The notes under the pieces were generated by a model that saw only the letters and a program-made list of their open reading frames with translations, had not been told where the DNA came from and made no database searches. DNA of 64,000 nt from Pseudomonas alkylphenolica (GTDB taxonomy: Bacteria > Pseudomonadota > Gammaproteobacteria > Pseudomonadales > Pseudomonadaceae), in the NCBI RefSeq assembly GCF_016009175.1, contig NZ_JADUCM010000028.1, positions 1-64,000 of the forward strand, in the 5' to 3' direction. Below are positions 7,501-16,064 of the stretch, one piece after another. Both the position numbers and the translations under genes were made by a program. Positions within the stretch are counted from its first letter, which is position 1, and each line of letters opens with the position of its first letter.

Positions 7501-9138
7501 TCAGAAGGTGTATTTGGCGTTGAGCGACAGGTAGTCGCGGTCGGCCAGCAGCCGGCCCTGGGCGACATCCGGTGAGCTCAGGTAAGCGACATAGGTCATG
7601 CCGATCTGGAAGTTGCCCAGGTACTTGAAGTCGCCACCCACGGTCAGGCGCTTCTCGTCGCGGCCCAGGCCCTGGTAGGCGCTGCCGTCGACGTTCTGCG
7701 TCCACACCACCTTGGTGCTCAGGTCCAGGCCGGTGGCAATCGACGGGTAATCCATGTAGGCGCCTATGCCCAGCAGGGTCGAGCCGCGGGTCTGGGTTTT
7801 CGACTCGAAGGTGTCGAAGGTGCCGTCCACGCCAGGCCCGCCGCCGGTGATCGTCAGGCTGTCGACACCCTCGATGTGCTGATGCACCACTTCGCCCATG
7901 AACGTGGTCTGCTGCGCCAGGAAGCTCGGGCCGAGGATGTACGAGGCGTTGAGGTTGCCCTGCCAGATCTGCCCGGTGGTCGGCGCGCCGTTGTTCAGGT
8001 AGACCGAGGCGCCATCGCGGTAGCTGAGGTCACCGGCATACTGCACCGAGTCGCCGATCTTCGAGCTGAAGCTGATACCGGTGAGTTCGACGTCTTCGAA
8101 GTAGCCCAGGCGGTAGGTCAGCGGTTCGCCTTTGTGGCCAATGCTCTTGAGCGACGAGTACTGGGTGGTGCCGGAGAAGTCGAAGAACAGCGAGCCGATG
8201 CGCTCGTTGTAGCGGTAGTGGAACAGCCCCACCTCGGTGTTCTCGGTGATCCGGTAGCGCACGCCCAGGCCCCACTGGCCGCTGTCCTTGGCATCTTTCT
8301 CACCGGCATAGCTGACCGCTGCGCCGTTGGGCAGGCTGTCGATCACGCCACTGCCGAGGCGGAAAAACTCGGCGCCGGGGCCGAAGGTGTCGCTGCCGAA
8401 GTAGTCACCCACGGGGTTGAGCTGGGTTTTTTCCCACTCGTACTGGTAGTAACCGACAAAGGCCAGGTCTTCATTCAGCGACCACGACGCCGACACCTGC
8501 CCCACCGGCAGGTACGAGTCCTTGGCCTCGGTACCCGGCACGTTGAACTTGGTGGCATCCACTGGCGCCTGGCCCTGGCTGATGTTGGGCCAGAACAGGC
8601 TCTCGCCCCAGGCCACCAGGTGACGCCCGGCCTTGAGCGACAAGTACTGGGTTTCGCCGACATCGAAGTTGCCATACACATAGGCGTCGAGCAGGCGCGC
8701 GGTGTTGCCGCTCAGGCGGCGGGTTTCGTCGCTGAAACCATCGTTGTGCCCGACCTTGTTCACCGTCTCCGGTGAGTCGTTGTCGTTACGCTGGTGGTAG
8801 ACATCGTCGTAGAAATCACTGCCGCGCAACACCGCCCCGAGGTTGTCGTGCTTGAGTTGCAGTTCACCGAACAGGCTCAGGCGGTTGTTGATCAGGGAGC
8901 CGCGCTTGAAGTTGCGCGTGCCGTCGTCGTTGTTGGGGTCGTTGAGGTATTGGCTGGCCTGCTTGGCGGTCCGCATCGAGGCGGTGTAGTTGACCGTCAG
9001 CGACGAGTCCAGCGTGGTGTTTTCCCCCAGCTCGATAGTCGGCGCGGCGCTGACCGTGGCGCTGGCGACGGTGATCGCCGTTGCCAGCAGGCAACGCCTG
9101 CTCCCCGGATAGCGCGCAACCGTGTTTCGCGTAAACAT
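7501..9138 (-). CDS. DUF1302 outer-membrane protein
   Basis: A 545-residue DUF1302 family protein. A signal peptide (about 1-33) ends at VSAAPTIELG and is followed by many amphipathic beta strands and a C-terminal aromatic residue (LSLNAKYTF), as in outer-membrane beta-barrels. These proteins recur in proteobacterial clusters for hydrophobic substrates together with RND transporters and YCF48 proteins, as here. The role is probably movement of a hydrophobic compound across the outer membrane (inference). The start at 9138 follows GGAGAGGAG. A second copy of the family is encoded at 26377-28047; the usual DUF1329 partner is absent. Confidence 0.82.
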   Translation of the reverse strand: MFTRNTVARYPGSRRCLLATAITVASATVSAAPTIELGENTTLDSSLTVNYTASMRTAKQASQYLNDPNNDDGTRNFKRGSLINNRLSLFGELQLKHDNLGAVLRGSDFYDDVYHQRNDNDSPETVNKVGHNDGFSDETRRLSGNTARLLDAYVYGNFDVGETQYLSLKAGRHLVAWGESLFWPNISQGQAPVDATKFNVPGTEAKDSYLPVGQVSASWSLNEDLAFVGYYQYEWEKTQLNPVGDYFGSDTFGPGAEFFRLGSGVIDSLPNGAAVSYAGEKDAKDSGQWGLGVRYRITENTEVGLFHYRYNERIGSLFFDFSGTTQYSSLKSIGHKGEPLTYRLGYFEDVELTGISFSSKIGDSVQYAGDLSYRDGASVYLNNGAPTTGQIWQGNLNASYILGPSFLAQQTTFMGEVVHQHIEGVDSLTITGGGPGVDGTFDTFESKTQTRGSTLLGIGAYMDYPSIATGLDLSTKVVWTQNVDGSAYQGLGRDEKRLTVGGDFKYLGNFQIGMTYVAYLSSPDVAQGRLLADRDYLSLNAKYTF

Positions 9139-9215
9139 GCTCCTCTCCTTTTTGTTGTTGTTTTTGCTTGGGTCGCCACAGCGTTGAAAAATCCATTTGC
9201 CCGGCTGTGCGGGCC

Positions 9216-10868
9216 TCATGCCGGCGCGCTGTCGGCCACCAGCGCGCGCAGTTCGTTCTTTGCCACTTTGCTCGACGGGTTCAAGGGCAAGGCCCTGAGA
9301 AAGCGCACCTGGCGCGGCACCTTGTAATTGGCCATTTGCTCACGGCTCCAGGCGATCAGTTGCGCCGCGTCCAGCGCTTCACCGTCGCGCAGCACCACGC
9401 AGGCGCAGCCGACCTCGCCCATGCGCTCATCGGCGATGCCGATCACCGCCACCTGGGCAATCGCCGGGTGTTTGATCAGTGCGGCTTCGATCTCGGCCGG
9501 GTAGCAGTTGAAGCCGCCGACGATGAACATGTCCTTCAACCGGTCGGTGATGATCAGGTTGCCCGCCTCGTCCAGACGCCCGACGTCGCCGGTATGCAGC
9601 CAGCCGTCGGCGTCGATGGTTTCGCGGGTCGCTTGCGGGTTCTGGAAATAGCCCTGCATGATGTGAAAGCCGCGCAGGCAGATCTCGCCGGTCTGCCCCG
9701 CGCCCAGCACCTGGTTGTGCGGGTCGCGGATGCTCACTTCGGTACCGGCAATCGGCCGGCCGCTGGTACCGGCAATCACTTGCGCCGAGTCCTGCGGGTC
9801 ACAGATGGTCGCCAGCCCGCCGCATTCGGTCAGGCCATAGGCGGTGGTGACCACGCTAAAGCCCAGTTCATTGCGCATGCGCTCGATCAGGCTGGGCGGA
9901 ATGCTCGCCGAGCCGGTCACGGCGATACGCAGGCTCGACAGGTCGGTCTGCTTGAGTTGCGGGTGGGCCAACAGCGACAGGTACAGGGTCGGCGCGCCGG
10001 GCAGAACGCTGATGCGCTCGCGGGCAATGCGCTGGAACACCGCTTCGGCGTCGAACACTGCGTGGGGCAAAATGGTCGCGCCAGCAATCAGGCAGGTCAG
10101 CCACCCGGCCTTGTAGCCGAACGCGTGGAAGAACGGGTTGACGATCAGGTAGCGGTCGCCCGGCACCAGGCCAAGGATCTTGACGTACTCGCTGAACGCC
10201 CGCAGGTTCTGGCCATGGCCGCTCATCACGCCCTTGGGTTTGCCGGTGGTACCGGAGGTGAACAACAGGTCGCACATGGCCCCGGGCTCGACGGCCAGCG
10301 CACGGCGTTTGGCACTTTCGCTGTCGATGGTCGCCGCCCCCTGCAAGAACCGCGCAAGCGTCAGGTCCGCAGGTTGCTCCGGCGTGTCGCCATCGATAAT
10401 GACCAGGTGTTCGAGGCTGGCCGGCCGATACGGCGCGAGCAACGCCGGGTAGTCCACCTCGAGAAAGCGCTGCTGCACGAACAACACACGGCAGCCGCTG
10501 CGCTCCAGCACATCGGCGGCCTCGGGGCCCTTCATCCGCGTGTTGATCGGCACCAGCACCGCGCCGGCGCATTGAATGCCCAGCGCCGCGAGGATCCACT
10601 CGGCGCTGTTCGGCGCCCAGACACCGACCCGGTCGCCGGCCTGGATACCCAGGGCCATCAGGCCACTGGCGAACGCCATGACGCGCTCGGGTAACTGCGC
10701 GTAGTCGATGTGCTGGCCGTCTTCCTCGATGGCAATGCGCCCGGCAAAGCGTTCGGCACTGCTAAAGACCAACTGGGCCAGGGTGGCTGGGGCTGCGCTC
10801 AACGGCGCGGCAGGGTTCAGGCTCTGATTCATCGTAGGCTCTGGCTCGGCTTCATTCGGAAACGTCAT
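9216..10868 (-). CDS. Acyl-CoA ligase, FadD3-like
   Basis: A 550-residue ANL-superfamily AMP-forming ligase. P-loop LLFTSGTTGKPKG (about 202-214), TAYGLTECGG, GWLHTGDVG and the ITDRLKDM hinge motif are all present. The stretch NPFFHAFGYKAG and the following residues resemble M. tuberculosis FadD3, which activates the steroid ring C/D remnant HIP (from memory, not a search). It would make the CoA ester of a carboxylic acid left after ring cleavage. The ATG at 10868 overlaps the reductase stop by four bases; an alternative ATG is at 10832 and neither has a strong ribosome-binding site. Third gene of the monooxygenase operon. Confidence 0.82.
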   Translation of the reverse strand: MTFPNEAEPEPTMNQSLNPAAPLSAAPATLAQLVFSSAERFAGRIAIEEDGQHIDYAQLPERVMAFASGLMALGIQAGDRVGVWAPNSAEWILAALGIQCAGAVLVPINTRMKGPEAADVLERSGCRVLFVQQRFLEVDYPALLAPYRPASLEHLVIIDGDTPEQPADLTLARFLQGAATIDSESAKRRALAVEPGAMCDLLFTSGTTGKPKGVMSGHGQNLRAFSEYVKILGLVPGDRYLIVNPFFHAFGYKAGWLTCLIAGATILPHAVFDAEAVFQRIARERISVLPGAPTLYLSLLAHPQLKQTDLSSLRIAVTGSASIPPSLIERMRNELGFSVVTTAYGLTECGGLATICDPQDSAQVIAGTSGRPIAGTEVSIRDPHNQVLGAGQTGEICLRGFHIMQGYFQNPQATRETIDADGWLHTGDVGRLDEAGNLIITDRLKDMFIVGGFNCYPAEIEAALIKHPAIAQVAVIGIADERMGEVGCACVVLRDGEALDAAQLIAWSREQMANYKVPRQVRFLRALPLNPSSKVAKNELRALVADSAPA

Positions 10869-11887
10869 TCGGGAAAGCGGATATGCAATTGCGCGCTGGT
10901 GGGCACGGCCTGGCAGGCCAGAATCCAGCCTTCGGCGAGATCGCCCGCGTCCAGGGCATCGTTGTGCAGCAGCTCGACATCACCGCTTTCCAGCTTGCAC
11001 ATGCACGAGGCGCAGCCACCGACACGGCAGGCGGCGGGCGGGTTGAGACCGGCACGCTCCATGGCCGCCAGCACGGTTTCACCGCTGTCACAGGCCAGCT
11101 GGTAGTCCTCGCCATCCAGGCGCACCGCCAATTGCGCGGCCACTGCCGCCTCGCTGCTGGACACCAGCGGCAGCTCACCTTCGCCGGGCAGCGAGACGAA
11201 GCGCTCGACATGCACCCGGGCGTCCGGCATGCCCAGCGCGCCGAGCGCGCTGACCACCGCATCCATGAACGGCCCCGGGCCACAGATGAACGCCTGGGCA
11301 TCGATGAAGGGCCGCGCCAGCTCGGCCAGTTGCCCGACACTCGGCACGCCCTGCACCGAGTCGAGCCAATGGACGATCTGCAGGCGTTGCGGATGCGCAC
11401 TGGCCAGGGCCTTGAGCTCATCCTTGAAGATCACCGAGGCTTCATCACGGTTGGCGTAGATCAGCAAGATCCGGCCGCTGCCTGCCAGCAACGCCGAACG
11501 CAGGATCGACAGCACCGGCGTCACCCCGCTGCCGCCGCCGAACAGCAGCAAGTCGCTGTCCAGGTTGCGCGGCACGAACACCCCGGCCGGTGCCAGTACT
11601 TCCAGGGTCTGGCCGGCCTGCAACTCGCCGCACAGCCAGTTCGACGCGCGCCCCTGATGCACGCGCTTGACCGTTACCCGCAACGGTTCATCCAGCAACG
11701 GTGTACTGGACAGTGAATAACAACGTGGCAACCAGCCGCCCTCGAAAGGCACACGCAGGGTCAGGAACTGGCCGGGTTGGTAGCGAAAGCGTTCGCTCAG
11801 GTGCTCAGGCACGTCGAACACCAGAGACCGCGCATCGGCGGTTTCCTCGATCACTTGTGCCACGCGCAGGGCAAGATAATTGTTCAT
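10865..11887 (-). CDS. Iron-sulfur flavoprotein reductase, KshB/PaaE-like
   Basis: A 340-residue NAD(P)H-dependent electron-transfer protein in three domains. An FAD domain carries RCYSLSS at about 55-61, an NAD domain carries GGGSGVTP (about 117-124) and FICGPGPFMD (about 200-209), and a C-terminal plant-type [2Fe-2S] ferredoxin has ligands Cys287, Cys292, Cys295 and Cys325. This is the layout of KshB (reductase of 3-ketosteroid 9-alpha-hydroxylase) and of phenylacetyl-CoA and alkane oxygenase reductases. Here it follows a flavin monooxygenase, not a Rieske or diiron oxygenase, so its true partner is uncertain. Stop overlaps the ligase start. Confidence 0.86.
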   Translation of the reverse strand: MNNYLALRVAQVIEETADARSLVFDVPEHLSERFRYQPGQFLTLRVPFEGGWLPRCYSLSSTPLLDEPLRVTVKRVHQGRASNWLCGELQAGQTLEVLAPAGVFVPRNLDSDLLLFGGGSGVTPVLSILRSALLAGSGRILLIYANRDEASVIFKDELKALASAHPQRLQIVHWLDSVQGVPSVGQLAELARPFIDAQAFICGPGPFMDAVVSALGALGMPDARVHVERFVSLPGEGELPLVSSSEAAVAAQLAVRLDGEDYQLACDSGETVLAAMERAGLNPPAACRVGGCASCMCKLESGDVELLHNDALDAGDLAEGWILACQAVPTSAQLHIRFPE

Positions 11888-11905
11888 AGGTCAGGTACTC
11901 ATGAC

Positions 11906-11932
11906 CACCTGCCCGCGTTCCACGGGCAGGTG
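11906..11932. other. Intercistronic hairpin
   Basis: A perfect 10-bp stem, CACCTGCCCG/CGGGCAGGTG with a 7-base loop, in the 79-base gap between monooxygenase and reductase genes. No T-run follows in the operon's direction, so it looks more like an mRNA processing or stability element than a terminator. Confidence 0.5.
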
Positions 11933-11966
11933 CAAACCCAGGGGTATCGAAACGGCTGCTACAGCC

Positions 11967-13154
11967 TCAGACGTAGGGGTCCGGGTTCGGCAGGCCGAGC
12001 ATCACTGCGCCGTAGCTGCGCCCGTAGGCCATGTAGTTGTTGGCGATGTGCCCGCGCGCCTGATGCAGGTCGCGGAACAGCCGCGCCACCGGGTTGGTGT
12101 TGTACAGCCCCGAGGCGGCCATGCTGCGCAGCAGGTCGTTGACCCGTTCGGCGCAGATGTTGGTTACGTAGGCCGACTGGTAGCGATACAACAGGCGGGT
12201 TTCGGTGTCCGGGTATTCGCCGGCACGGGCCAGGCTCATCAGGTGCTCGTAGTTGCGCTCCAGCACCAGGCGCAGGCCGTCGACAGTGATCATCGCTTCG
12301 GCCACCGCGGTTTGCGCCACCGGATCGTCAGCGGTGCGGGCACCGTGCTTGCCGATGTGCTTGGCGGCATTGTCGCGGAACTCGTTGATCGCACCTTGCA
12401 GGGCGCCGATCGCCGAGGTCGAGACCGCACGGGAGAACACCTGGGCGAACGGGATCGCGTAGATCGGGTTGGTGTTGACCAGGCGGCCCGGCGTCGCTTC
12501 GAGGGTGCAGTTGTTGGTGCGCTGCACACGATGAGCCGGGACGAATACATCCTCGACCACGATGTCATGGCTGCCGGTGCCGCGCAGGCCCAGCACGTCC
12601 CAGTTGCGTTCGATCTGGTAGTCGCTGCGCGGCAGCAGGAAAGTGCCGTGCTCGGCGGCCATGTCACCATCAGGCGGAATGATGCCGCCGAGGAAGATCC
12701 ACTGGCAGTGCTCGCTGCCGCTGGAGAAGCCCCAGCGCCCGCTGATGCGGTAGCCACCTTCGACCACTGTGACCTTGGCGGCCGGCATATAGGTCGAGCA
12801 GATCAGCGCACTGTGGTCGTCCGCCCAAACTTCACGCTGGGCTTCGATCGGATAACGCGCCAGCTGCCAGGGGTGAACCCCCATCACGCCGTAGATCCAG
12901 GCGGTGGACATGCAGCCCTCGGCGAGGATGGTCTGGATTTCGAAGAAGGTCCGCGGGTCCACTTCATAACCACCGAAGGCGCGTGGCTGCAAGGCCCGCA
13001 ACAAGCCTGCCGACTGCAGCTCGGCAACGCTTTCGTCCGGCACCTTCAAGTCCTTGTCGGCCTGCGCCGTGCGTGCTTTGAGTGCCGGCACCAAACGGCG
13101 TGCACGTTCAAGCAGATCACATTCGTCCTGGGTCTTTTCTCGCATGCTGTGCAT
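11967..13154 (-). CDS. Flavin-dependent monooxygenase, HsaA-like
   Basis: A 395-residue member of the acyl-CoA-dehydrogenase-fold monooxygenases (HsaA, TesA2, HpaB-like group D). These use reduced flavin from a partner to hydroxylate a phenol ortho to its hydroxyl. The N-terminal FGGYEVDPRTFFEIQTILAE and the WIYGVMGVHPWQLA segment are characteristic, as is the GRWGFSSGSEHCQW region. In steroid degradation this enzyme makes the catechol that is then ring-opened. The start chosen is ATG 13154 (GGGAGA 8 bases upstream); GTG 13157 is an alternative. First gene of a five-gene operon with a candidate operator 74 bases upstream. No small HsaB-type flavin reductase is encoded nearby. Confidence 0.83.
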   Translation of the reverse strand: MHSMREKTQDECDLLERARRLVPALKARTAQADKDLKVPDESVAELQSAGLLRALQPRAFGGYEVDPRTFFEIQTILAEGCMSTAWIYGVMGVHPWQLARYPIEAQREVWADDHSALICSTYMPAAKVTVVEGGYRISGRWGFSSGSEHCQWIFLGGIIPPDGDMAAEHGTFLLPRSDYQIERNWDVLGLRGTGSHDIVVEDVFVPAHRVQRTNNCTLEATPGRLVNTNPIYAIPFAQVFSRAVSTSAIGALQGAINEFRDNAAKHIGKHGARTADDPVAQTAVAEAMITVDGLRLVLERNYEHLMSLARAGEYPDTETRLLYRYQSAYVTNICAERVNDLLRSMAASGLYNTNPVARLFRDLHQARGHIANNYMAYGRSYGAVMLGLPNPDPYV

Positions 13155-13227
13155 CACTCAATTCTCCCGATCTCACTGCGCCACTGCGCCAGTTGTGATG
13201 GATCATCGGATCGAGCGAGCAATCCTT

Positions 13228-13246
13228 CATCGTCAAAGCGGACTAG
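13228..13246 (+). promoter_or_regulatory. Candidate island operator (site E)
   Basis: CATCGTCAAAGCGGACTAG, pointing to the monooxygenase operon 74 bases away. A matching copy facing the other way (site G) lies across a REPIN. The divergent region 13155-13456 therefore contains site E, a REPIN and site G, and no gene. Confidence 0.7.
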
Positions 13247-13271
13247 GGGTGTAATCGTTCAACAACGTACC

Positions 13272-13360
13272 TGTAGGAGCCAGGCTTGCCGGCGAAGGGG
13301 CACTGCGGTTTGCCTGTTTCACCGCATTGTCGTTCTTCGCGGGCAAGCCTCGCTCCTACA
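13272..13360. repeat. REPIN inside a divergent promoter region
   Basis: TGTAGGAGCCAGGCTTGCCG with the inverse ending GCCTCGCTCCTACA. It separates operator sites E and G. The left arm has one altered base run (GCCAGG for GCGAGG) compared with other copies. Confidence 0.8.
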
Positions 13361-13374
13361 GGCGGAAGCAGGCC

Positions 13375-13393
13375 TTAGTCCGTTGAGACGATG
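13375..13393 (-). promoter_or_regulatory. Candidate island operator (site G)
   Basis: Reverse complement reads CATCGTCTCAACGGACTAA. It faces the plus-strand SDR/meta-pathway operon, 64 bases before its start codon at 13457. Confidence 0.7.
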
Positions 13394-13456
13394 CCCTGCC
13401 CCGCCACCGCAGCGATAGTGAACACATCCATAGTCGACCCCACGGAGCAAGGGCCC

Positions 13457-14230
13457 ATGAGTATTTTGCAGCGTTTCCAACTGGACGGCAGCGTCGCCAT
13501 CGTCACCGGCAGCGGCCGGGGTATCGGTCGCGCCATTGCCCTGGCGTATGCCGAAGCCGGTGCCGATGTGGTGTGCTCGGCACGCTCGCTGGAAGATGTA
13601 CAAGCCGTGGCCGAAGAAGTCCGCAGCCTGGGCCGGCGCGCGCTGGCCATCACCTGTGACGTCAACGACGATACGCAGCGCCAGGCCCTGGTACGGCAAA
13701 GCGTCGAGCACATGGGCCGCATCACCCACCTGGTCAACAACGTCGGCGGCGGCGGACCGAATGACCCGCTGACGCTGACGCCCGAGCAGTTCGCCCAGAT
13801 GCTCAACTTCAACGTCGCCACCACCTACGCCTTCTGCCAGTTGTGCGTGCCGCTGATGCGCGACGCCGGTGGCGGCAACATCATCAACATCAGCTCGGTG
13901 GCGGCACGTTATGCCCAGCGCCACTTCAGCGCCTACGGCACGGCCAAGGCCGCCCTCAGCCACCTGACCCGCCTGCTGGCGCAAGACTTTGCGCCGCAGA
14001 TCCGGGTCAACGCCGTCGCCCCCGGCCCGCCCCTGACCGAGGCGTTGAACGGCGTGATGCCGGCCGCCATGCGCCAGGCCATGGAAGCCAATACCCCGCT
14101 GAAATGCCTCGGCACCCCGGAAGACATCGCCGCCGCTGCCCTGTACCTGGCCAGCCCTGCTTCGGCCTGGGTCACCGGCAAGATCATCGATGTCGATGGT
14201 GGCGCCGACTCGTCGGTCTGGCCCGGCTGA
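13457..14230 (+). CDS. Short-chain dehydrogenase/reductase
   Basis: A 257-residue classical SDR with TGSGRGIG at about 18-25, NNVGGGG near 94, a serine in ISSVAA and YGTAK near 160. Start ATG 13457 follows GAGCAAGGG. It begins the plus-strand unit that continues with the lower meta-pathway genes, but a good intrinsic terminator lies between it and the hydratase, so expression may be stronger for this gene. Probable NAD(P)-dependent dehydrogenase or reductase acting on an island intermediate; the substrate is not identifiable. Confidence 0.86.
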   Translation: MSILQRFQLDGSVAIVTGSGRGIGRAIALAYAEAGADVVCSARSLEDVQAVAEEVRSLGRRALAITCDVNDDTQRQALVRQSVEHMGRITHLVNNVGGGGPNDPLTLTPEQFAQMLNFNVATTYAFCQLCVPLMRDAGGGNIINISSVAARYAQRHFSAYGTAKAALSHLTRLLAQDFAPQIRVNAVAPGPPLTEALNGVMPAAMRQAMEANTPLKCLGTPEDIAAAALYLASPASAWVTGKIIDVDGGADSSVWPG

Positions 14231-14243
14231 ACCCACTCTTCTG

Positions 14244-14278
14244 AGCCCGTTCCTGTTGCTCTCGGGACGGGCTTTTTT
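14244..14278 (+). terminator. Intrinsic terminator within the operon
   Basis: Stem AGCCCGTTCC / GGGACGGGCT with one mismatch, a 10-base loop and six T residues. It follows the SDR stop and precedes the hydratase start by 27 bases. Either the two are separate units or partial read-through sets the ratio. Confidence 0.75.
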
Positions 14279-14304
14279 ACTTCCTACCCTCTGGAGCCTT
14301 CGCC

Positions 14305-15096
14305 ATGGACGCCCAACTGATCCACGCGCTCGGTGACGAGCTGTTCAATGCCCTGCGCAACCGCCAGACACTCGCGCCGCTGACCCGTCGCTACCCGCAG
14401 ATCACCCTGCAGCAGGCCTATCAGATTTCCCTGAAGTTCCTGCACCGCCGCGAAGCCCTCGGCGAGCGGGTGATCGGCAAGAAAATCGGCGTTACCAGCC
14501 GCGCCGTGCAAGAGATGCTCGACGTCCACCAACCGGACTTCGGCTTCCTCACCGATGCCATGCAAGTGGCGGATGGCAGCGACGTCAGCCTGGCCCGCTA
14601 CAACCTGATCCAGCCGCGGGCCGAAGGCGAGATCGCCTTTATCCTCGGTGAAGACCTGCAAGGCCCGGGCATCAGCGCCGACGACGTGCTGGCCGCCACA
14701 CAATCGGTGGCGCCGTGCTTCGAGATCGTCGATTCGCGCATCGACGACTGGCAGATCCGCATCCAGGACACCGTGGCCGACAACGCCTCCTGCGGCGTGT
14801 TCGCCCTCGGCAGCCAACGCATCGACCCACGCTCTCTGGACCTGGCAGCGGTGCACATGCAACTGCTGAAAAACGATCAGCCGGCGGGCTCGGGCCTCGG
14901 TTCGGCGGTGCAAGGCCACCCGTGCGCGGCCGTGGCCTGGCTGGCCAACACCCTGGGCGAGCTGGGCATTCCCTTTCGCCGCGGCGAAATCATTCTCTCG
15001 GGCGCCCTCGCGCCGCTGGTGCCTGTGGTCGCCGGCGACCGCATCAGCCTGTCCATGAGCGGGCTGGGCGAAACCAGCCTGCGCTTTGTCCCTTGA
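14305..15096 (+). CDS. 2-keto-4-pentenoate hydratase (2-hydroxypenta-2,4-dienoate hydratase)
   Basis: A 263-residue member of the MhpD/DmpE/XylJ/TesE family that adds water to 2-hydroxypenta-2,4-dienoate, giving 4-hydroxy-2-oxopentanoate. The conserved IGKKIGVTSRAVQ (about 53-65), the metal-binding acidic cluster in RAEGEIAFILGEDL (about 107-120) and the PCFEIVDSRI segment (about 139-148) are present at normal family length. It forms the usual trio with the acetaldehyde dehydrogenase and aldolase downstream (31-base gap, GGAG ribosome-binding sites). Its substrate would come from the C-C hydrolase at 5222. Confidence 0.92.
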   Translation: MDAQLIHALGDELFNALRNRQTLAPLTRRYPQITLQQAYQISLKFLHRREALGERVIGKKIGVTSRAVQEMLDVHQPDFGFLTDAMQVADGSDVSLARYNLIQPRAEGEIAFILGEDLQGPGISADDVLAATQSVAPCFEIVDSRIDDWQIRIQDTVADNASCGVFALGSQRIDPRSLDLAAVHMQLLKNDQPAGSGLGSAVQGHPCAAVAWLANTLGELGIPFRRGEIILSGALAPLVPVVAGDRISLSMSGLGETSLRFVP

Positions 15097-15127
15097 CCCC
15101 CTCCTCCCTCCCCTGGAGCCAAAGACC

Positions 15128-16054
15128 ATGAGCAACAAGATCAAATGCGCGCTGATCGGGCCGGGCAACATCGGCACCGACCTGCTGTACAAACTGATGC
15201 GCAGCGAGGTGCTGGAGCCGGTGTGGATGGTCGGCATCGACGCCACCTCCGAAGGCTTGGCACGGGCCCGCGAACTGGGCCTGAAAACCACCGCCGACGG
15301 CGTTGACGGCCTGCTGCCACACGTTGTCGAAGACCAGATCCAGATCGCTTTCGACGCCACCTCGGCCTATGTGCACGCGCAGAACTCACTCAAGCTCAAC
15401 GCCCTGGGCGTGTTGATGATCGACCTGACCCCGGCGGCCATCGGCCCGTACTGCGTGCCGCCGGTCAACCTCAAGGCGCAACTGGGCCTGGGCGTGATGA
15501 ACGTCAACATGGTCACTTGCGGTGGCCAGGCCACCATTCCGCTGGTAGCCGCGGTTTCCAGTGTGCAGCCGGTGGACTACGCCGAAATCATTGCCACCGC
15601 CGCGTCGAAATCGGTCGGCCCCGGCACCCGCAAGAACATCGACGAATTCACCCGAACCACCTCCAGTGCGGTGGAAAAGGTCGGCGGCGCCAAAAAAGGC
15701 AAGGCGATCATCATCATCAACCCCGCCGAGCCGCCGCTGATCATGCGCGACACCGTGCATTGCCTTACCGCCAGCGAGCCCGACCAGGTCGCAATCACGG
15801 CCGCGATCGAGGCGATGATCAAGCAAGTGCAGCGTTACGTACCCGGCTACAAGCTGGTCAATGGCCCGGTGTTCGACGGCAACCGGGTATCGATCTTCAT
15901 GGAAGTCGAAGGCCTGGGCGACTACCTGCCCAAGTACGCCGGCAACCTCGACATCATGACCGCGGCTGCAGCGCGCACCGCCGAGATGTTCGCCGAGGAA
16001 ATCCTCAAGGGTGAGCTGGTGCTGCAAGCCACTGCCCAAACCGCCCACGCATAA
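15128..16054 (+). CDS. Acetaldehyde dehydrogenase (acylating)
   Basis: A 308-residue enzyme of the MhpF/DmpF/HsaG family, converting acetaldehyde (or propanal), NAD+ and CoA to acyl-CoA. NAD motif GPGNIGTDL (11-19); catalytic Cys131 in MVTCGGQATIPL. It normally forms a complex with the aldolase encoded immediately downstream, channelling the aldehyde. ATG 15128 follows CTGGAGCC; the aldolase starts 10 bases after its stop. Completes conversion of ring carbons to central metabolites. Confidence 0.93.
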   Translation: MSNKIKCALIGPGNIGTDLLYKLMRSEVLEPVWMVGIDATSEGLARARELGLKTTADGVDGLLPHVVEDQIQIAFDATSAYVHAQNSLKLNALGVLMIDLTPAAIGPYCVPPVNLKAQLGLGVMNVNMVTCGGQATIPLVAAVSSVQPVDYAEIIATAASKSVGPGTRKNIDEFTRTTSSAVEKVGGAKKGKAIIIINPAEPPLIMRDTVHCLTASEPDQVAITAAIEAMIKQVQRYVPGYKLVNGPVFDGNRVSIFMEVEGLGDYLPKYAGNLDIMTAAAARTAEMFAEEILKGELVLQATAQTAHA

Positions 16055-16064
16055 GGAGACGACC

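Noticed and set aside
9168..13418. Long plus-strand frames opposite the ligase and monooxygenase genes
   Set aside because: No recognisable domain, no ribosome-binding site, and composition typical of GC-rich antisense frames.
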